Assembly (NCBI GenBank): GCA_007115705.1
Contig: QXEO01000236.1
Span: forward strand, 248,001 to 312,000
From: Dactylis glomerata
Lineage: Eukaryota; Streptophyta; Magnoliopsida; Poales; Poaceae
Length of the DNA stretch: 64,000 nucleotides
Direction: 5' to 3'
Part shown: positions 1 to 11,733 of the stretch, piece after piece
Layout: every line of letters begins with the position of its first letter
Numbering within the stretch: the first letter of the stretch is position 1
Made by a program: the position numbers and the translations under genes
Notes under the pieces: generated by a model
Seen by the model: only the letters and a program-made list of their open reading frames with translations
The model's database searches: none
What the model was told of the DNA's origin: nothing

Positions 1-743
1 TATTCAGTACAGCAACTCAATCATAAACACCAATATTCATCGGATCCCAACTAACCAAACATGTAGAATTACATAACGGTGATCTCAATCATGTAGGGCA
101 GCTCATGAGATCTAAACATGAAGCACATGGTGGAGAAGACAACCATCTAGCTACTGCTATGGACCCATAGTCCAAGGTAGACTACTCACTAATCGCTCCG
201 GAGGCAAGCATAGCGATGAAGAAGACCTCCGGTGGCGATTCCCCTCTCCGGCAGGGTGCCGGGAAGAGCTTCTGGACCCTCCCGATCTTTGGGTCGACGG
301 CGGCGGCGTATCGCGATGTGTTCTGGAAAAGTGATCGGGTTCTTAGGTTTTTTCCGTCGGGGGGTCTTTATAGGCAAAGGGGCGATGTCAGAGGAGGGCC
401 TAGGTGGCCTCACACCTTGGTGGCGCGGGCCAGGGGCTGGCCGCGCCACCCTGGCGTGTGGGCCCCTGGTGGCCCCTCTCATTCTCTCCTTTGGATCTCT
501 GGAAGCTTCCGGGTAAAATAAGACTTCAGGAACTTGTTTCGTCCAATTCCGAGAATATTTCCTGTGTATCACTTCTAAAACACAAAAATAGCAGAAAACA
601 GGGAACTGGCACTGTGGCAACTTGTTAATAGGTTAGTTCCGGAAAATGCATAAAAGTGCCACGAAGTGTAACGAAACAGTAGGCAAATGGTGTAAAAACA
701 AGCATGGAGCATCAAAAATTATAGATACGTTGGAGACGTATCA
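1..743 (-). mobile_element. Gypsy LTR, truncated by window edge
   Basis: This stretch matches 52488-53230 almost base for base, including the start TGATACGTCTCCAA read on the minus strand. The copy at 53 kb is followed by a polypurine-type tract. Here the sequence beyond 743 (gacatcgctg...) is unrelated, so this is a 5' LTR or a solo LTR of a minus-strand element extending off the left edge. Open frames inside it are LTR noise. No TSD can be checked because the other end is outside the window. Confidence 0.85.
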
Positions 744-1351
744 GACATCGCTGTGGAGCATCTCCAGGGAGAGGGCGGCACCAATGAAGCCCTGCCCGCC
801 CATCACCGCGAATCACAAGCACATCGATCCCCTTGTTTGTGGTCAGAAACCATGGCGCGAAGGCGACGAACCGCATCGATCCAAACGGCATGGGACCTGG
901 CGACGCCACCTGACGGGAAGACGCTGAGGGAAGTATCCAGGAGCAGGGGAGGGGGAGACCAGGCCGCGGGTGGCGGAGAGCCGAGTCGATCCCGGCGACG
1001 CGTGATCCGGTCGTCGACGCCGAATGGTGAGCTGATGAGTGGATTAACCAGGAGCACCACGGAAGCGCAACTATCCTAGCGGCATGGGGCTCTAGCGACA
1101 ACGGTGAACATCGTCGGCAAGGCTAGGAAAACAACAATACCAGAAAATAATAAAGCTGAAATTAGTAGTCCCAAGACAGGTGTTAATCATATACGTTGGG
1201 GAAGAGGGGGGGGCATTCGAGAGCTCCACTATAATTTTCATGTACTAATATTATATATTTATTGTATTTATTCATTTGTAGAATATCTATATTAAATTGC
1301 AGACAAAATTTATCTAATCTTCATATTTTTTGTAATATGCCCTATCATATA
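744..1351. other. Unassigned, GC-rich then AT-rich
   Basis: From about 750 to 1100 the sequence is GC-rich with CpGs and short overlapping open frames on both strands, as in the 5' part of a plant gene, but I recognise no protein in either. After 1100 it becomes AT-rich. No splice-consistent model could be supported. Confidence 0.4.
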
Positions 1352-1522
1352 CTCTGTTCCAAAATATAAGATGTTTAAGGCTTTTCTCTGAGAATATGTA
1401 TGTAGATATATTTTAATGTGTAGGTTGAAAGCAAAATTAGTAAACCTACGCACTAAAAGATATCTAAGATACATGTGTATGAGAAAAAGGCTAAAATATC
1501 TTATATTTTGGAACGGAGGGAG
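1352..1522. mobile_element. Stowaway-type MITE, 171 bp
   Basis: Terminal inverted repeats read CTCTGTTCCAAAATATAAG on the left and the complement of a CTCCCTCCGTTCCAAAATAT end on the right. TA dinucleotides flank both sides (1350-1351 and 1523-1524), the usual Stowaway/Tc1-Mariner target duplication. It has no coding capacity. Confidence 0.9.
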
Positions 1523-1524
1523 TA

Positions 1525-3682
1525 GTATCTACATATGTTACTCTAATTTTCTCTCGCTTCATTAACTAACTAAGTGGCATATCAATATTTTTTATCACCT
1601 AAGGCTGCTCATAGTGGACGGTAAGTAAGAGTAGTGTTATGTATGCTACTACTATATGTTACTATATTTATAATAGGTAGTAACTTATATATGATGTCAT
1701 ACAAGATGTCATTTATTAGATTATAGACTCATTTTACTTTAGAGTGTGTGATAATATAGCTAGTTACCACAAGTCTATCTTTAATTAGTGAACCATATTA
1801 CTATTTTTTACAGCAATCACATATTTTATTAATTAAAATCCAGTTACAATAAGTAACACATGTAAAAACTAAAAGACATATCAAAATAAAATGATTATCT
1901 TAAATTTGCAGATAAAATGATAAGAGATTGAGAAATACAAAATATTTTCTAGAATTTTCTGCAACCACTTTAACAAGGGGCCGCCGTCCAACTCCAACGC
2001 CACCCAAACGTACACCGGAAAAAATATGTAATGTTACCACCAAGTTACTCGTATGGCTAGTCTAAACCTTGCCGGGTCTCCTGGGGGGCCGTATAGATTA
2101 AAAAGGCAGCGAACGAAAGGGAAAAAATAGAAACAAAGGGCAAACGATAAAACTATTGCTAGTCTGGTCTTTCGAGTTCTCCTTCCTTTGGTGGTTCAGT
2201 TCCTGGTACGAATGCTCCCATTCAATCCTTCCGTTTCGTCTACCGCTCCTAGTTCTTTGTTTTCCTTAGAAATTTGTCAGTGTTTTTGTTTTGTTTTATT
2301 CACCACTTCTTTTTGACGCTCTAGATTTTACCGAAACGTTTCCGGAAAGCTAGATCTAGATTTTGGGATTCTGAGGACATATCGTCTGATTTCTTACCGC
2401 TGCTTTGGGCGATTTGGCTAGAAGATATCCCGGCGTCGAGAATAATTTAGGGATTGTGAGTTTCCGCCTCTTGTTCCTTTGAAGTATTTCAATTCCTCTG
2501 GAGTGTTCTTCTCTTCTATTGTGGTTTGTGGAGCTGGGAGCATATTTTCTTCACGTTTATCTTTGAGTTGTGGTATTTTTTCTTTGGTCGTTTTTGTTCT
2601 GGTCGCCATCACCATTTGGTGCCCCTGTAATTGTGGCGCTCTCTTGGTTATTTCTTCTAATACAAAAGGACGCAGACTTAGGTCTGTCTTTGAGGATATT
2701 GACCTTGAACTGTTTCAGGTGACGGTTGACCTCTATTTATCAGAGATGATAGCACTTTCTGAATGTTTGCTAACCGATCTGTTGGCTGTTGTTTATCTGT
2801 ATTTTTTGGTTATCTATTGGATACAGTTCAATAGTTCTACTATTTTTTTTCAATACTTTTGCTCTCCATGTTATCACCTTTTTTAATAGGCGTTCAAGCC
2901 GTTAAGTCTAGCTGGCATGACAGGTTTAGCAGTTTCAATGTTCGTCTGTTTTGGCTGTGCATTAGTTCCCTGTGAAAAGGCATCAGAGTTTTATTTTTCT
3001 TAACGCTTGAGAGCTAATTTCTGTATAGGGTAAGAGAGATGCTGGCATTATTGTTATTTTGTAAAGAGATTTTTTACTTGAAACGTAACTTATGGTACTT
3101 CGGCTAGATGCTAATGATCAGCAACGGCATAGAAGGCACCTGTTTTGGAAACTTATGACACAGAAGCATAAGGAATGAAAACTTACTCAGTGGCAGATCA
3201 TGGAACCAGTAGCTATTTAATGACAAACAATGATTTTTTTTATGTATTATGATCGGTTCGTACTTAAAATAAGTCTTGGGGAAGTTAAGTAAAACTCGAT
3301 GTCTACTTTTACCCCAATGGTGGTTCATTAATGAACGCTTGTTTAGCTGAGTCCATCTCACTAGAGATGTTTTTAGATCACTCTTGGAATTTATATGCTT
3401 CACTTTTGACATTCAAAGGCTGTGAAGTTCTGCAACTTTCCATAGCCATGTACTCTTTTGTTCACATCATTGCCCTTTCCTTCGAATAAAGGTAATTGGG
3501 CCGTCTAATGAAATTGTGACTTCACTAATTAATACTAATTTTTTACATAATGTATAGACAGCCAACATATCTCGCTAACTATAGAGCGTGGTCAGTACCA
3601 ATTTGAACAAATGATTTTCTTTTATGAGATTAATCATTTACTCAAAACATTAGATTTTTTTGCTCATGTTTAGCAGGAGGTT
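1525..3682. other. Unassigned region upstream of viral relic
   Basis: From 1600 to 1960 it is AT-rich and repeat-like. From about 2150 to 2480 it has a pyrimidine-rich character like a plant 5' leader (runs such as ttctccttccttt). A 135-codon open frame at 2479-2886 is hydrophobic and resembles no family I know. The sequence tgctcatgtttagcag at about 3661-3676, just before the N-like frame, looks like a 3' splice site, so an intron-bearing leader ahead of the relic is possible but unproven. Confidence 0.3.
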
Positions 3683-3986
3683 GTGAGACCCTTCTCAAGC
3701 AATGCTTCATCTGAAGCTGACCAGCGAGAAAAGATTCGAGCTGCTATTATAAACCTCTCAGTCAATCCCAATATCCGACCAGTTAGTAGTGCTCCCACAT
3801 TTGATGTCGAACCTCTTCCAGAATATCCTGATAAAAAGGATGTCACAAAGATTACCCTCGTTAGCAGAGATGAGCTAATGGAGGATTATGATATGACCCT
3901 GGACCCAGAAGGAGTCAGAGAAAAGGTCTGGAGAGACAGTTGTCTAAGAAACCGCCCGAGCATACATCTACGCAGGTTAAATGGTA
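3683..3986 (+). pseudogene. Rhabdovirus nucleocapsid-like relic, segment 1
   Basis: This is the first of four pieces of what I interpret as an endogenous copy of a plant rhabdovirus (cytorhabdovirus/varicosavirus-like) nucleocapsid gene. This N-terminal piece (start Met at 3683) is open for about 100 codons and has little recognisable motif content of its own. The assignment rests on segments 2-4, which follow in the same orientation. A Stowaway MITE at 3987-4080 ends it. The right-hand TA of that MITE is not visible, and the frames on its two sides do not match when only the MITE is discounted, so a further small indel is likely. It could instead be host sequence joined to the viral piece. 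No protein product is expected from the locus today. Confidence 0.6.
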
Positions 3987-4080
3987 CTCCCTCCGATCGG
4001 AAATAAGTGTCGGAGATTTTGTACTAACTTAGTACAAAGTTTGTACTAAGTCACCGACAGTTATTTCCGATCGGAGGGAG
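3987..4080. mobile_element. Stowaway-type MITE, 94 bp, in viral relic
   Basis: A short palindromic element with near-perfect inverted ends CTCCCTCCGATCGGAAATAA and its complement. A TA precedes it (3985-3986), but the sequence after the right end is ctctg, so the expected second TA is lost. It interrupts the nucleocapsid-like frame. Confidence 0.9.
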
Positions 4081-4382
4081 CTCTGTAAGGATGTACTCAC
4101 TGGGTTAACTCATGAAATGACCGAGAGAAGGGCTGCAAATATCATGTTGTTAGCCTGGAACATGAGGCAACTTGATATGGTGTCTTATGTATTTCCTATT
4201 CAAAACCCTTGTGCAGCAACGTCTGACATAGGTATCAACACTTTGAACAAAAAGGTATTCGGGAAAAGTGGTACAGACCCATATGGCAGGCCAGAGGGCA
4301 TTGAAGATGATGAATATGTTGCTGCATGTGCGTACATATCGGCATGTACACTTCGTTTGTTCAGTCAGTCAGCAAACAACTA
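4081..4382 (+). pseudogene. Rhabdovirus nucleocapsid-like relic, segment 2
   Basis: The stretch is open throughout and encodes a conserved-looking region (for example RRAANIMLLAWNMRQLD and VAACAYISACTLRLF). Alpha-helical composition and position fit the N-terminal lobe of a rhabdoviral N protein, which coats genomic RNA. A second MITE, inserted at a TA, ends it at 4382. The reading frame is the same on both sides of that MITE, so this insertion seems to be a clean hit on a still-open frame. Confidence 0.7.
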
Positions 4383-4540
4383 CTCCCCCCTTTTCAAAAT
4401 ATAAGATGTTTTAGATTTGTGAAGTAAGTGTATCTATACACATTTTAGTGTGTCTATTTAAGTGAATCTACACACTAAAAGATGTCTAGATACATTTGTT
4501 TCACAAAGCTAAAACATCTTATATTTTGAAACGGAGGGAG
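4383..4540. mobile_element. Stowaway-type MITE, 158 bp, in viral relic
   Basis: Ends are ctccccccttttcaaaatat on the left and the complement of CTCCCTCCGTTTCAAAATAT on the right, with TA target duplications at 4381-4382 and 4541-4542. It resembles the 171-bp MITE at 1352 in its AAATATAAGATG subterminal sequence, so the two probably belong to related subfamilies. Confidence 0.92.
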
Positions 4541-4542
4541 TA

Positions 4543-4842
4543 CATGACTGCAGCTGATAAGCACATTCCGCATATGTTTTACACGTTTTACAATATTGGC
4601 TTTCCACTTACCGGGTTTAAGCCAGACAAGAAATGCATTGAGGCCTTAGAACGTATATACACGACAAAGCCAGTCTACAGGAACACCTTAGCCCCTTTCT
4701 TGTATGAGTTCAAAGGTCTCAAACATGCTAAAGGAATGTGTCAAATGCTCTATGAGCAGGACTTGGCGTTTACTGGAGTACTTGCTGTAAGCTTATACTT
4801 GCGTGCTTGTTTTGGACTACATGCATCACTCGATCAGTTAGG
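4543..4842 (+). pseudogene. Rhabdovirus nucleocapsid-like relic, segment 3
   Basis: This is the most diagnostic piece. It encodes FYNIGFPLTGF, then KPVYRNTLAPF, then DLAFTGVLAVSLY, a spacing and wording I associate with the central region of plant rhabdovirus N proteins (RNA-binding nucleocapsid, Rhabdo_ncap-type families). It is open up to the LINE insertion point. Positions 4828-4842 (ACTCGATCAGTTAGG) form the LINE target-site duplication, repeated at 37487-37501. The family call is by motif memory; a profile search would settle it. Confidence 0.8.
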
Positions 4843-4852
4843 CAATACACAT

Positions 4853-7800
4853 GGGCTAGTCGCCGTGAGACCCCCACGTTTGAGAAGCTAGATAGAATTC
4901 TGGCTAGTGTTGAATGGGAAAACAAGTTTCCACTTGTGTCGGTTAGAGCTCTGACGCGTACAGGTTCAGATCATACGCCGTTGCTCATTGACTCTGGTGA
5001 ACAAGCTCACTTAGGGAATAAGGCTTTGTTCTCTTTTGAATTATCGTGGTTCCGTCAAGATGGTTTCAACGATATGGTTAAAAGAGAATGGCTGTCCACT
5101 CCTAGCGGAGGTAATCCAATGGAAACGTGGCAGAATAAGATTAGACATTTACGAAGTTTCCTTCGCGGGTGGGCTAAAAATATGAGCAGCGCATATAAAT
5201 TGGAAAAAGATCGATTAATACACATTATTGATTATCTTGACTTGAAAGCCGGAAATACCCCGCTCTCGAAGGATGAGCGGCTCAGTTTGAGAATGGTAAA
5301 TGATGAGTTAGCCAAATTAAGGAGGGACGAGGAAACTAAATGGGCACAGAGAGCAAAAGTAAAACATGTTCAAGAAGGGGGTAATAATACAAAATATTTC
5401 CATCTTGTGGCTAATGGTAAACATAGAAAAAAGAAAATCTTTCAGTTGGAGCAAGATGAGGGTATAATAGCTGGACAAGACAACTTGAAAACCTATATTT
5501 CTGAGTATTACAAGAATCTTTTTGGAGCGCCATCTCAAAATAATTTCTCCATGATAGAATCTGAAATAAATGACATACCACAACTTTCCGAAGAGGAAAA
5601 CAACATTTTAATTGCTGACTTTTCAGAGAAAGAGGTTCACAATGCAATAATGCAAATGGAAAAAAAATAAGGCGCCGGGACCAGATGGTTTCCCGGCTGA
5701 ATTTTACCAAAGATTTTGGGATATTATAAAGGGAGATTTGATGGGATTGTTTGCAGCCTTCTAGAGGGGAGAGCTACCTTTGTTTCATCTTAATTTCGGA
5801 ACAATAATTTTGCTACCCAAAAAAGAGAATGCTATTCAAATACAACAATATCGACCGATTTGTCTGCTAAATGTAAGTTTCAAAATTTTCACAAAGGTGG
5901 GCACTAATAGAATTTCAGAGGTTGCGCATAAGGTTGTGAAACCAACTCAGACGGCTTTTATGCCAGGGAGACATATTCTTGAGGGAGTAGTAGTACTTCA
6001 TGAAACAATTCATGAACTACATAAGAAGAAATTAGATGGGGTGGTATTAAAAATTGATTTCGAGAAAGCGTATGATAAGGTCAAATGGGATTTCTTGCAA
6101 CAAGTGTTAAGAATGAAGGGGTTTGATCCAAAGTGGTGCAAATGGATTCAATAATTCATTAGCCGGGGTAGTGTAGGGATTAGAGTTAATGATGATATTG
6201 GGCACTACTTTCAAACTAGAAAAGGGTTACGTCAAGGGGATCCCCTTTCTCCCATTCTTTTTAATATTGTTGCGGATATGCTTGCAATAATGATAAATAG
6301 GGTAAAAGAAGATGGTCAGGTCAGTGGTCTTATTCCACATTTAGTCGATGGAGGAGTGTCAATCCTCCAATATGCGGATGATACGATAATATTTCTAGAA
6401 CATGATTTAGAAAAAGCTCTAAACATGAAACTAGTTTTATGCATCTTTGAGCAACTGTCGGGATTAAAAATTAACTTTCATAAGAGCGAAATCTATTGTT
6501 TTGGGAAAGCTAAGGAAGTTGAGAATTATTATAAACAATTGTTTGGTTGCGAATCGGGAAATCTCCCTTTCAAGTATTTGGGCATTCCGATACATTTTAG
6601 AAAACTGAAAAATGGTGAATGGAAACCGATTGAGGACAGGTTTGAGATAAAATTGAGTAGTTGGATTGGAAAGTTGTTGTCCTATGGGGATCGGCTCATT
6701 CTTATTAACTCGGTTCTGACAAGTCTCCCAATGTTCCTTTTGTCTTTCTTTGAAATCCCGGTTGGGGTGAGGAAGCGACTAGATTTTTTTTAGATCAAGA
6801 TTTTTTTGGCAAAGCGATGGGCACAAAAGAAAATATAGACTAACCAAATGGAACATTTTGTGTCGACCCAAAGATCAGGGAGGTTTAGGAATAGAAGTCT
6901 TAGAAACAAAAAATAAATGCTTGCTCACAAAATGGCTTTATAATCTTCAAAATGGGGAAGGAGTTTGGCAAGAATTATTGAGAAACAAGTATCTCCATTC
7001 AAAATCTCTTTCCCAAGTGAATATGAAACCTTCAGATTCACCTTTCTGGAAGGGAATTATGAAGGTCAAAGAAGAGTTTTTTAGTAGGGGCTCTTTTTCT
7101 GTGGGTAATGGAGAAGATACTAGATTTTGGGAGGATATTTGGCTAGGGAACAAGTCACTAGCTCATCAATATCCTTCTCTGTATAATATTGTGCAAAGGA
7201 AAGGAGTGTCGGTAGCTAGTGTGCTGAACCAAAATCCCCTTAATATAACGTTTAGATGCACTTTATGTGATAATCGATGGAGGTTATGGCTGCAACTTGT
7301 GCAGCGTTTACTTCAAGTTCACTTAAATGATGAGAAAGATATGTTTGTGTGGGGTTTGACTTCTTTCGGTATCTTCTCTGTTAAGTCAATGTATCTAGAT
7401 CTTCTTGATGATGATACAAAATATCTAAAGAAGTATATTTGGAAAATGAAGGTACCGCTTAAGATCAAGATTTTTATGTGGTTTCTTCATCGAAAAGTTA
7501 TTCTAACCAAAGATAACCTGATTAAGAGAAATTGGAATGGTAATGACTCATGTTGCTTTTGTGGTAATAACGAATCCATACAACACTTACTTTTTGAGTG
7601 CCCTCTTGCAAAATTAATTTGGCGTATCATTCATATGACGTTTGGCTTGGAACCGCCTAAGAACACTACTCAGCTTTTTGGAAATTGGCTCAAGGGCAAT
7701 CCGAAGAAGGATCTTATTCAGATTAGAGTGGGCGTTTGCGCGATTATTTGGGCACTTTGGAATACAAGGAATGACTATATCTTTAACAAGACAAAAAAAC

Positions 7801-7957
7801 ACTCATTTATGCAGGTTATCCCTATGGCTACCCACTGGATCCGTATGTGGTCTTATCTCCAGCAAGAGGAGCAGCGGGAGGCGATGGATTCTGGGTGCAA
7901 CCGTGTGGAGACGGTATCTCAGGATTTATTCAGCCGGTGCGGCTGGTGGTCGCTTAA
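4853..7957 (+). pseudogene. LINE ORF2: endonuclease remnant, reverse transcriptase, zf-RVT
   Basis: ORF2 of L1 elements nicks target DNA and reverse-transcribes the element RNA. Visible in order are the last part of the APE-type endonuclease (SDHTPLL, near 4965-4985), the reverse transcriptase with KNKAPGPDGF-like start (about 5670), FEKAYDKVKWDF, RQGDPLSPILFN and the catalytic YADD (6371-6382), then the C-terminal zf-RVT region with CCFCGN and HLLFEC near 7550-7605. The 5' part of the endonuclease is missing. The frame is broken by an A-run slip at about 5665 and by stops at about 5762, 6152 and 6791. The MULE insertion at 7957-7966 cuts its 3' end. It is non-functional. Confidence 0.92.
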
Positions 7958-7966
7958 TAGAATAAA

Positions 7967-8210
7967 GGGATTTCTATTCTCGTGCCCCTGGGTCGTTAGT
8001 TGTACTCAGTTTTCCCCAGCCGCTTAACTTTTCCTCAGTTTTCCCCTCGCTCCAGTTTGAAACCCCTCGCAGACGCTCGGACGGGAGGGTTGCCGTCTGG
8101 TCAGAGGCCTTAGACCGTTACCGGTGACGGCTAGGGAGCCGCGGTGGTTGTGAATGGACCGTTGCTTTTGAATGGTGTTGACTGTTGACCCAATGAGACA
8201 CGTCGGACTG
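7967..8210 (+). repeat. MULE left terminal inverted repeat
   Basis: The sequence from GGGATTTCTATTCTCGTGCC to about 8210 matches the complement of 28470-28710 with scattered substitutions. It contains tandem-like ctcagttttcccc words and a GC-rich inner part (ggctagggagccgcggtgg). The transposase gene starts about 90 bp inside it, so the TIR probably supplies the promoter, as in MuDR. Confidence 0.93.
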
Positions 8211-8299
8211 GCGGTCACTCACCCAAAGCTTTCCCCTCCGCCCGAGACTGGAAGAGCTCACCGCCCCTCCGCCGCCACGCCGTCCTGCCCTCCTACCTT

Positions 8300-11200
8300 A
8301 TGGCGTTGTCCGCCCCCGAGCCGCCCCCGCCCCCACCACCACCCCCGGGAGGCGGAGAGGGCTCCGCCTCCACTAGATCTACCCCTATCGCGGTAGAGTT
8401 TGTACATCCGTCTGGTGTGCCGATTATGCCTCTCAACGGCGGAGAAGATTGGGAATCGGAGGGATCTAACGCATGGATTCCATTTGGGTAAGCATCGTCT
8501 GCCTATGTGAATTAACAGTAGGCAGTTTTTGAGCGCGAATCGTTGTTGCTCAACTAACTGCATTGCTTTTCGAATAGGATTGATCCAGCGCTGGCTTTTC
8601 GGCTGGTGGTTAGGCTGGATACTAGCTTTTTGCGTGATTCTGAACGCAATGTGAGCGGATTTTACATCCCAGCGGTGGTTGCAACTACCATCTCGTTGAG
8701 GGATTTAAAAGATAACATCTGCGCTCAGTACGCCTGGGGCGCTGGCGATTCAGTTGATTTCTAATATTTCAACAGCATGGAGGGAAGATATGTTCCACTA
8801 ATTTCCGACGACGATCTGGGAATTCTTTTTGCTTTAAATGATTCTTGCTGTGTCGGTAAAATTCGAATCCATGTGGACAGGGTCCAGGCATCATCTAGTG
8901 TTGGGGCATCATCAGGTGGTCGGGCATCATGTCTCTCTAGTGTTGCTACCTCTGCTAATCGTGTGCGCCGCCCCGCTCCTTGTAGGTCCACAGCAGCACC
9001 ATCTGTCCCCAGTGCTAGTGGTAGTGGTAGCCAGATCGTTCCTGCGGTCGATGTGGAGGACGATGCAGAGATTGAGGATCCGTCTCCTCAAGATGATGAG
9101 GATGAGTTGATGTTTCCTGAATTGGTAGATCGATGCAGTAAGCAGGCAATGGAGGATCAATACATGGAAGATATTGCACAAGGTGCCAGATTTGATGACA
9201 CTGATGATGAAGAGAAGGATGAGAACAATGACAGCCTCGTTTTAGCAGATTACGAAGGTGATGACTTGCCAACAATTGAGTGGAACAGGGAGGATCCTCA
9301 GCTTGCAGAAGGCACCGTATTTCAAACGATGATGGACTGTCGTAATGCAATTACTACATATTGCATTCTCACCAAGAATGATTATGAGGTTATTAAAAGT
9401 GAGCCAGGTAGGTTCACAGTTAAGTGCCCATACAAGAGGTGTAAGTGGAGGCTGCATGCATCCACAATGCTCAGAAGCACCGTGGTTCAGGTACTACGCC
9501 AACCAGTTGTGAATATTAGATCACAGTGTAAAATTTGTTAACTGTTACTGACATCCCTTATAATTATGTTTCAGATAAAGAAGAACTCGATCGACCATAC
9601 TTGTCCACCACGAGCGGGAGCGCCAGAGGAGAAATCAAAGCTAGCGAAGACTAGGTGGTTGGCAGATGCAATCATAGATTGGCTGAGAGAAACTCCATCA
9701 CTTGGTCCAACAGCACTCATAAAATTGATATCTGATAAGTTTACTATAAAAATACCTTACATGAGGATGTTCTATGCAAAGGAAATGGCTCTTGACAGGA
9801 TCAATGGTCCATGGAATGAAAGCTTTCAGTTGCTTTACACTTTCAAAGCTGAAGTGGAGATGGCTAGTCCAGGCAGTGTTGTAGCGATAGACAAGCATAC
9901 AGTTCCCTACAAATTGAAAAGCGGGAGGATAATGCAGAAGGAATGTTTTAGAATGGCTTTTGTTTGTTTCAAAGCTTGCTGGAAAGGCTTTCTGGATGGT
10001 TGCAGGCCATATTTGGCCGTGGATGCAACAGCTCTTCATGGCAGGTTTAAAGGACAGCTAGTTGCTGCTACTGCAGTTGATGGACACAATTGGATGTTCC
10101 CTGTTGCTTATGGAGTTTTGGAGGTTGAGTCAGAGGAAAGTTGGACTTGGTTTCTGCAGAATTTGCGCGACCTTATAGGTCATCCACCAGGACTTGCTAT
10201 CCACACAGACGCTTGCAAAGGTTTGGAGAGTGCAGTAGAAGCAGTATTCCCTGGAGTGGAGCATAGGGAATGTATGCGTCACTTGGTACAGAATTTTACA
10301 AAGAAATTCAAGGGTAAAGTATATACTGACAACCTATGGCCAGCTGCATACACATGCAGCATTAGGAAGCATCTGTTTCATTTGGAAGTGTTGTATAAAC
10401 AAAAACCTGGGGTGAAGGAGTACTTGAATGAACATCATGGTAGGGTGTGGTCAAGAAGCCAATTCAATGAAATTTGCAAGGTAGACTATGTAACAAGTAA
10501 CCTTGCGGAGAGTTTCAATGCAAAGGTCAAGTCATTGAAAGGGCTTATGATGTGGCAAATATTTGATAAGATTAGGCAGATGATCATGATAAAGATCGAT
10601 CTGCATCAAAGAATTGCAGCCACAAAATATGTTGGCCATCTCATGCTCCCATCTTTGATTAAGTCTTTGCATTCTAGGGCAAAACAATTGAAGATGAAAT
10701 GCATCAGAAAAGGAATGGAGGCTGAGGTAACCTACACTGACAGTAAAAACAGGCAGTGGAGGTATCCAGTGAGTTTGGTTGATAGGACATGCCATTGTAG
10801 GCGATGGCAGATCCGTGGGATACCCTGCATACATGCATTGTTTTCATGAGTGTTATAGCGGGTGCAGAAGGTGAAGTTGATCAGTATGTGTCAGAGTATT
10901 TCTCTGTTGCCAAATTTAGGGCTGCATATGCTATGAATGTTCCTACCTTGTTGGGAAAAGACCAATGGATGACAGTCGATCCAGGCTTCAAACTGTACTC
11001 TCCAGTTTTGACTAGACCGGCAGGTAGGCCGAGGAAGAATAGGATCAGAGCTAGTGCAGAGGGTGGTGCACCGATTCGACGACGTAAGTGCAAACGTTGT
11101 GGAACCCCTGGACACATTGCTAGGCTTTGTAAAAATCCAGTTGACCCAGCTTTTGGAATAGAAGATCAGGCGGGCGCAGCAAATGCAGAGGAGAATGAAG

Positions 11201-11652
11201 CAGCAATTCAACATGAGGAGATTGAAGCAATGGATCATGAGCTGCTTGAACCGATGGATCCAGAGCAGATTGAACCGATGGATCGAGAGCTGCTTGAACT
11301 GATGGATCAAGAGCTGCTTGAACTGATGGATCGAGAGCAGAGGGAACAGATGGATCGAGAGCTGCTTGAACCGATGGACCGAGAGCAGAGGGAACAGATG
11401 GATCGAGAGGCCATTGAAGCAATGGATCGAGAGCTGCTTGAAGCATTTGAAGAAAATGCATTAAAAGAAAGAGCACAAGCTTCGTATGATATGGTTGTCT
11501 CGGTCTTGGCACAACCCGAAGAGAAGAAGAAGAAGAACAAGAAAGATGGCAAAAGGAAGGTAGACACCGGTAATATCCCTGGTAGGGTTACCCGGAGTAA
11601 GGTGGTGGACCCAGCGAGTCACACCAGGAGCAAGAGAAAGATTTTATTTTGA
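8300..11652 (+). pseudogene. mudrA-type MULE transposase, broken
   Basis: This encodes the DDE transposase that would bind the TIRs and move the element. My model has exon 1 at 8300-8487, exon 2 at 8578-9490 and exon 3 from 9575, all with GT-AG borders and matching phases. Visible are a Pro-rich start, an N-terminal region with SDDDLGILFAL, an acidic stretch, the MULE transposase core (VDATALHGRFKGQL, then IHTDACKGLESAV and HRECMRHLVQNF), a SWIM zinc finger (CHCRRWQIRGIPCIHAL), a CCHC knuckle (CKRCGTPGHIARLC, near 11090) and a repetitive acidic C-terminus. A TAA stop at 8762-8764 lies in exon 2, and a one-base loss in a T-run near 10845 shifts the frame after the SWIM finger. The family length of about 1,050 residues is otherwise preserved. 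Translation from Met 8777 could still give a shorter core. Confidence 0.93.
11217..11455 (+). repeat. 24-bp minisatellite in transposase C-terminus
   Basis: About nine to ten imperfect copies of a 24-bp unit (gagctgcttgaaccgatgga plus 4 bp) encode an eight-residue repeat of the MDRELLEP type. The copies vary between ELLE, EQRE and EQIE but stay in frame. The array is acidic and predicted helical, and it lies between the CCHC knuckle and a basic C-terminal tail. Confidence 0.9.
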
Positions 11653-11733
11653 ACAATTAATTTGAATGTATGTGTTATTGCAAGTTTTCTATGGTCATGC
11701 ATGCACCTCGAATAAGTTCATCGCTTAAGCCAC

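Noticed and set aside
189..620. 143-codon minus-strand frame, with a relative at 52673-53059
   Set aside because: Both are in copies of the same Gypsy LTR and are not kept as equivalent proteins.
712..1101. 129-codon minus-strand frame
   Set aside because: Runs into the LTR at its end, and no recognisable protein or splice structure supports it.
2479..2886. 135-codon hydrophobic frame as a membrane protein gene
   Set aside because: T-rich composition alone explains its hydrophobicity; no start context, splice model or family resemblance.
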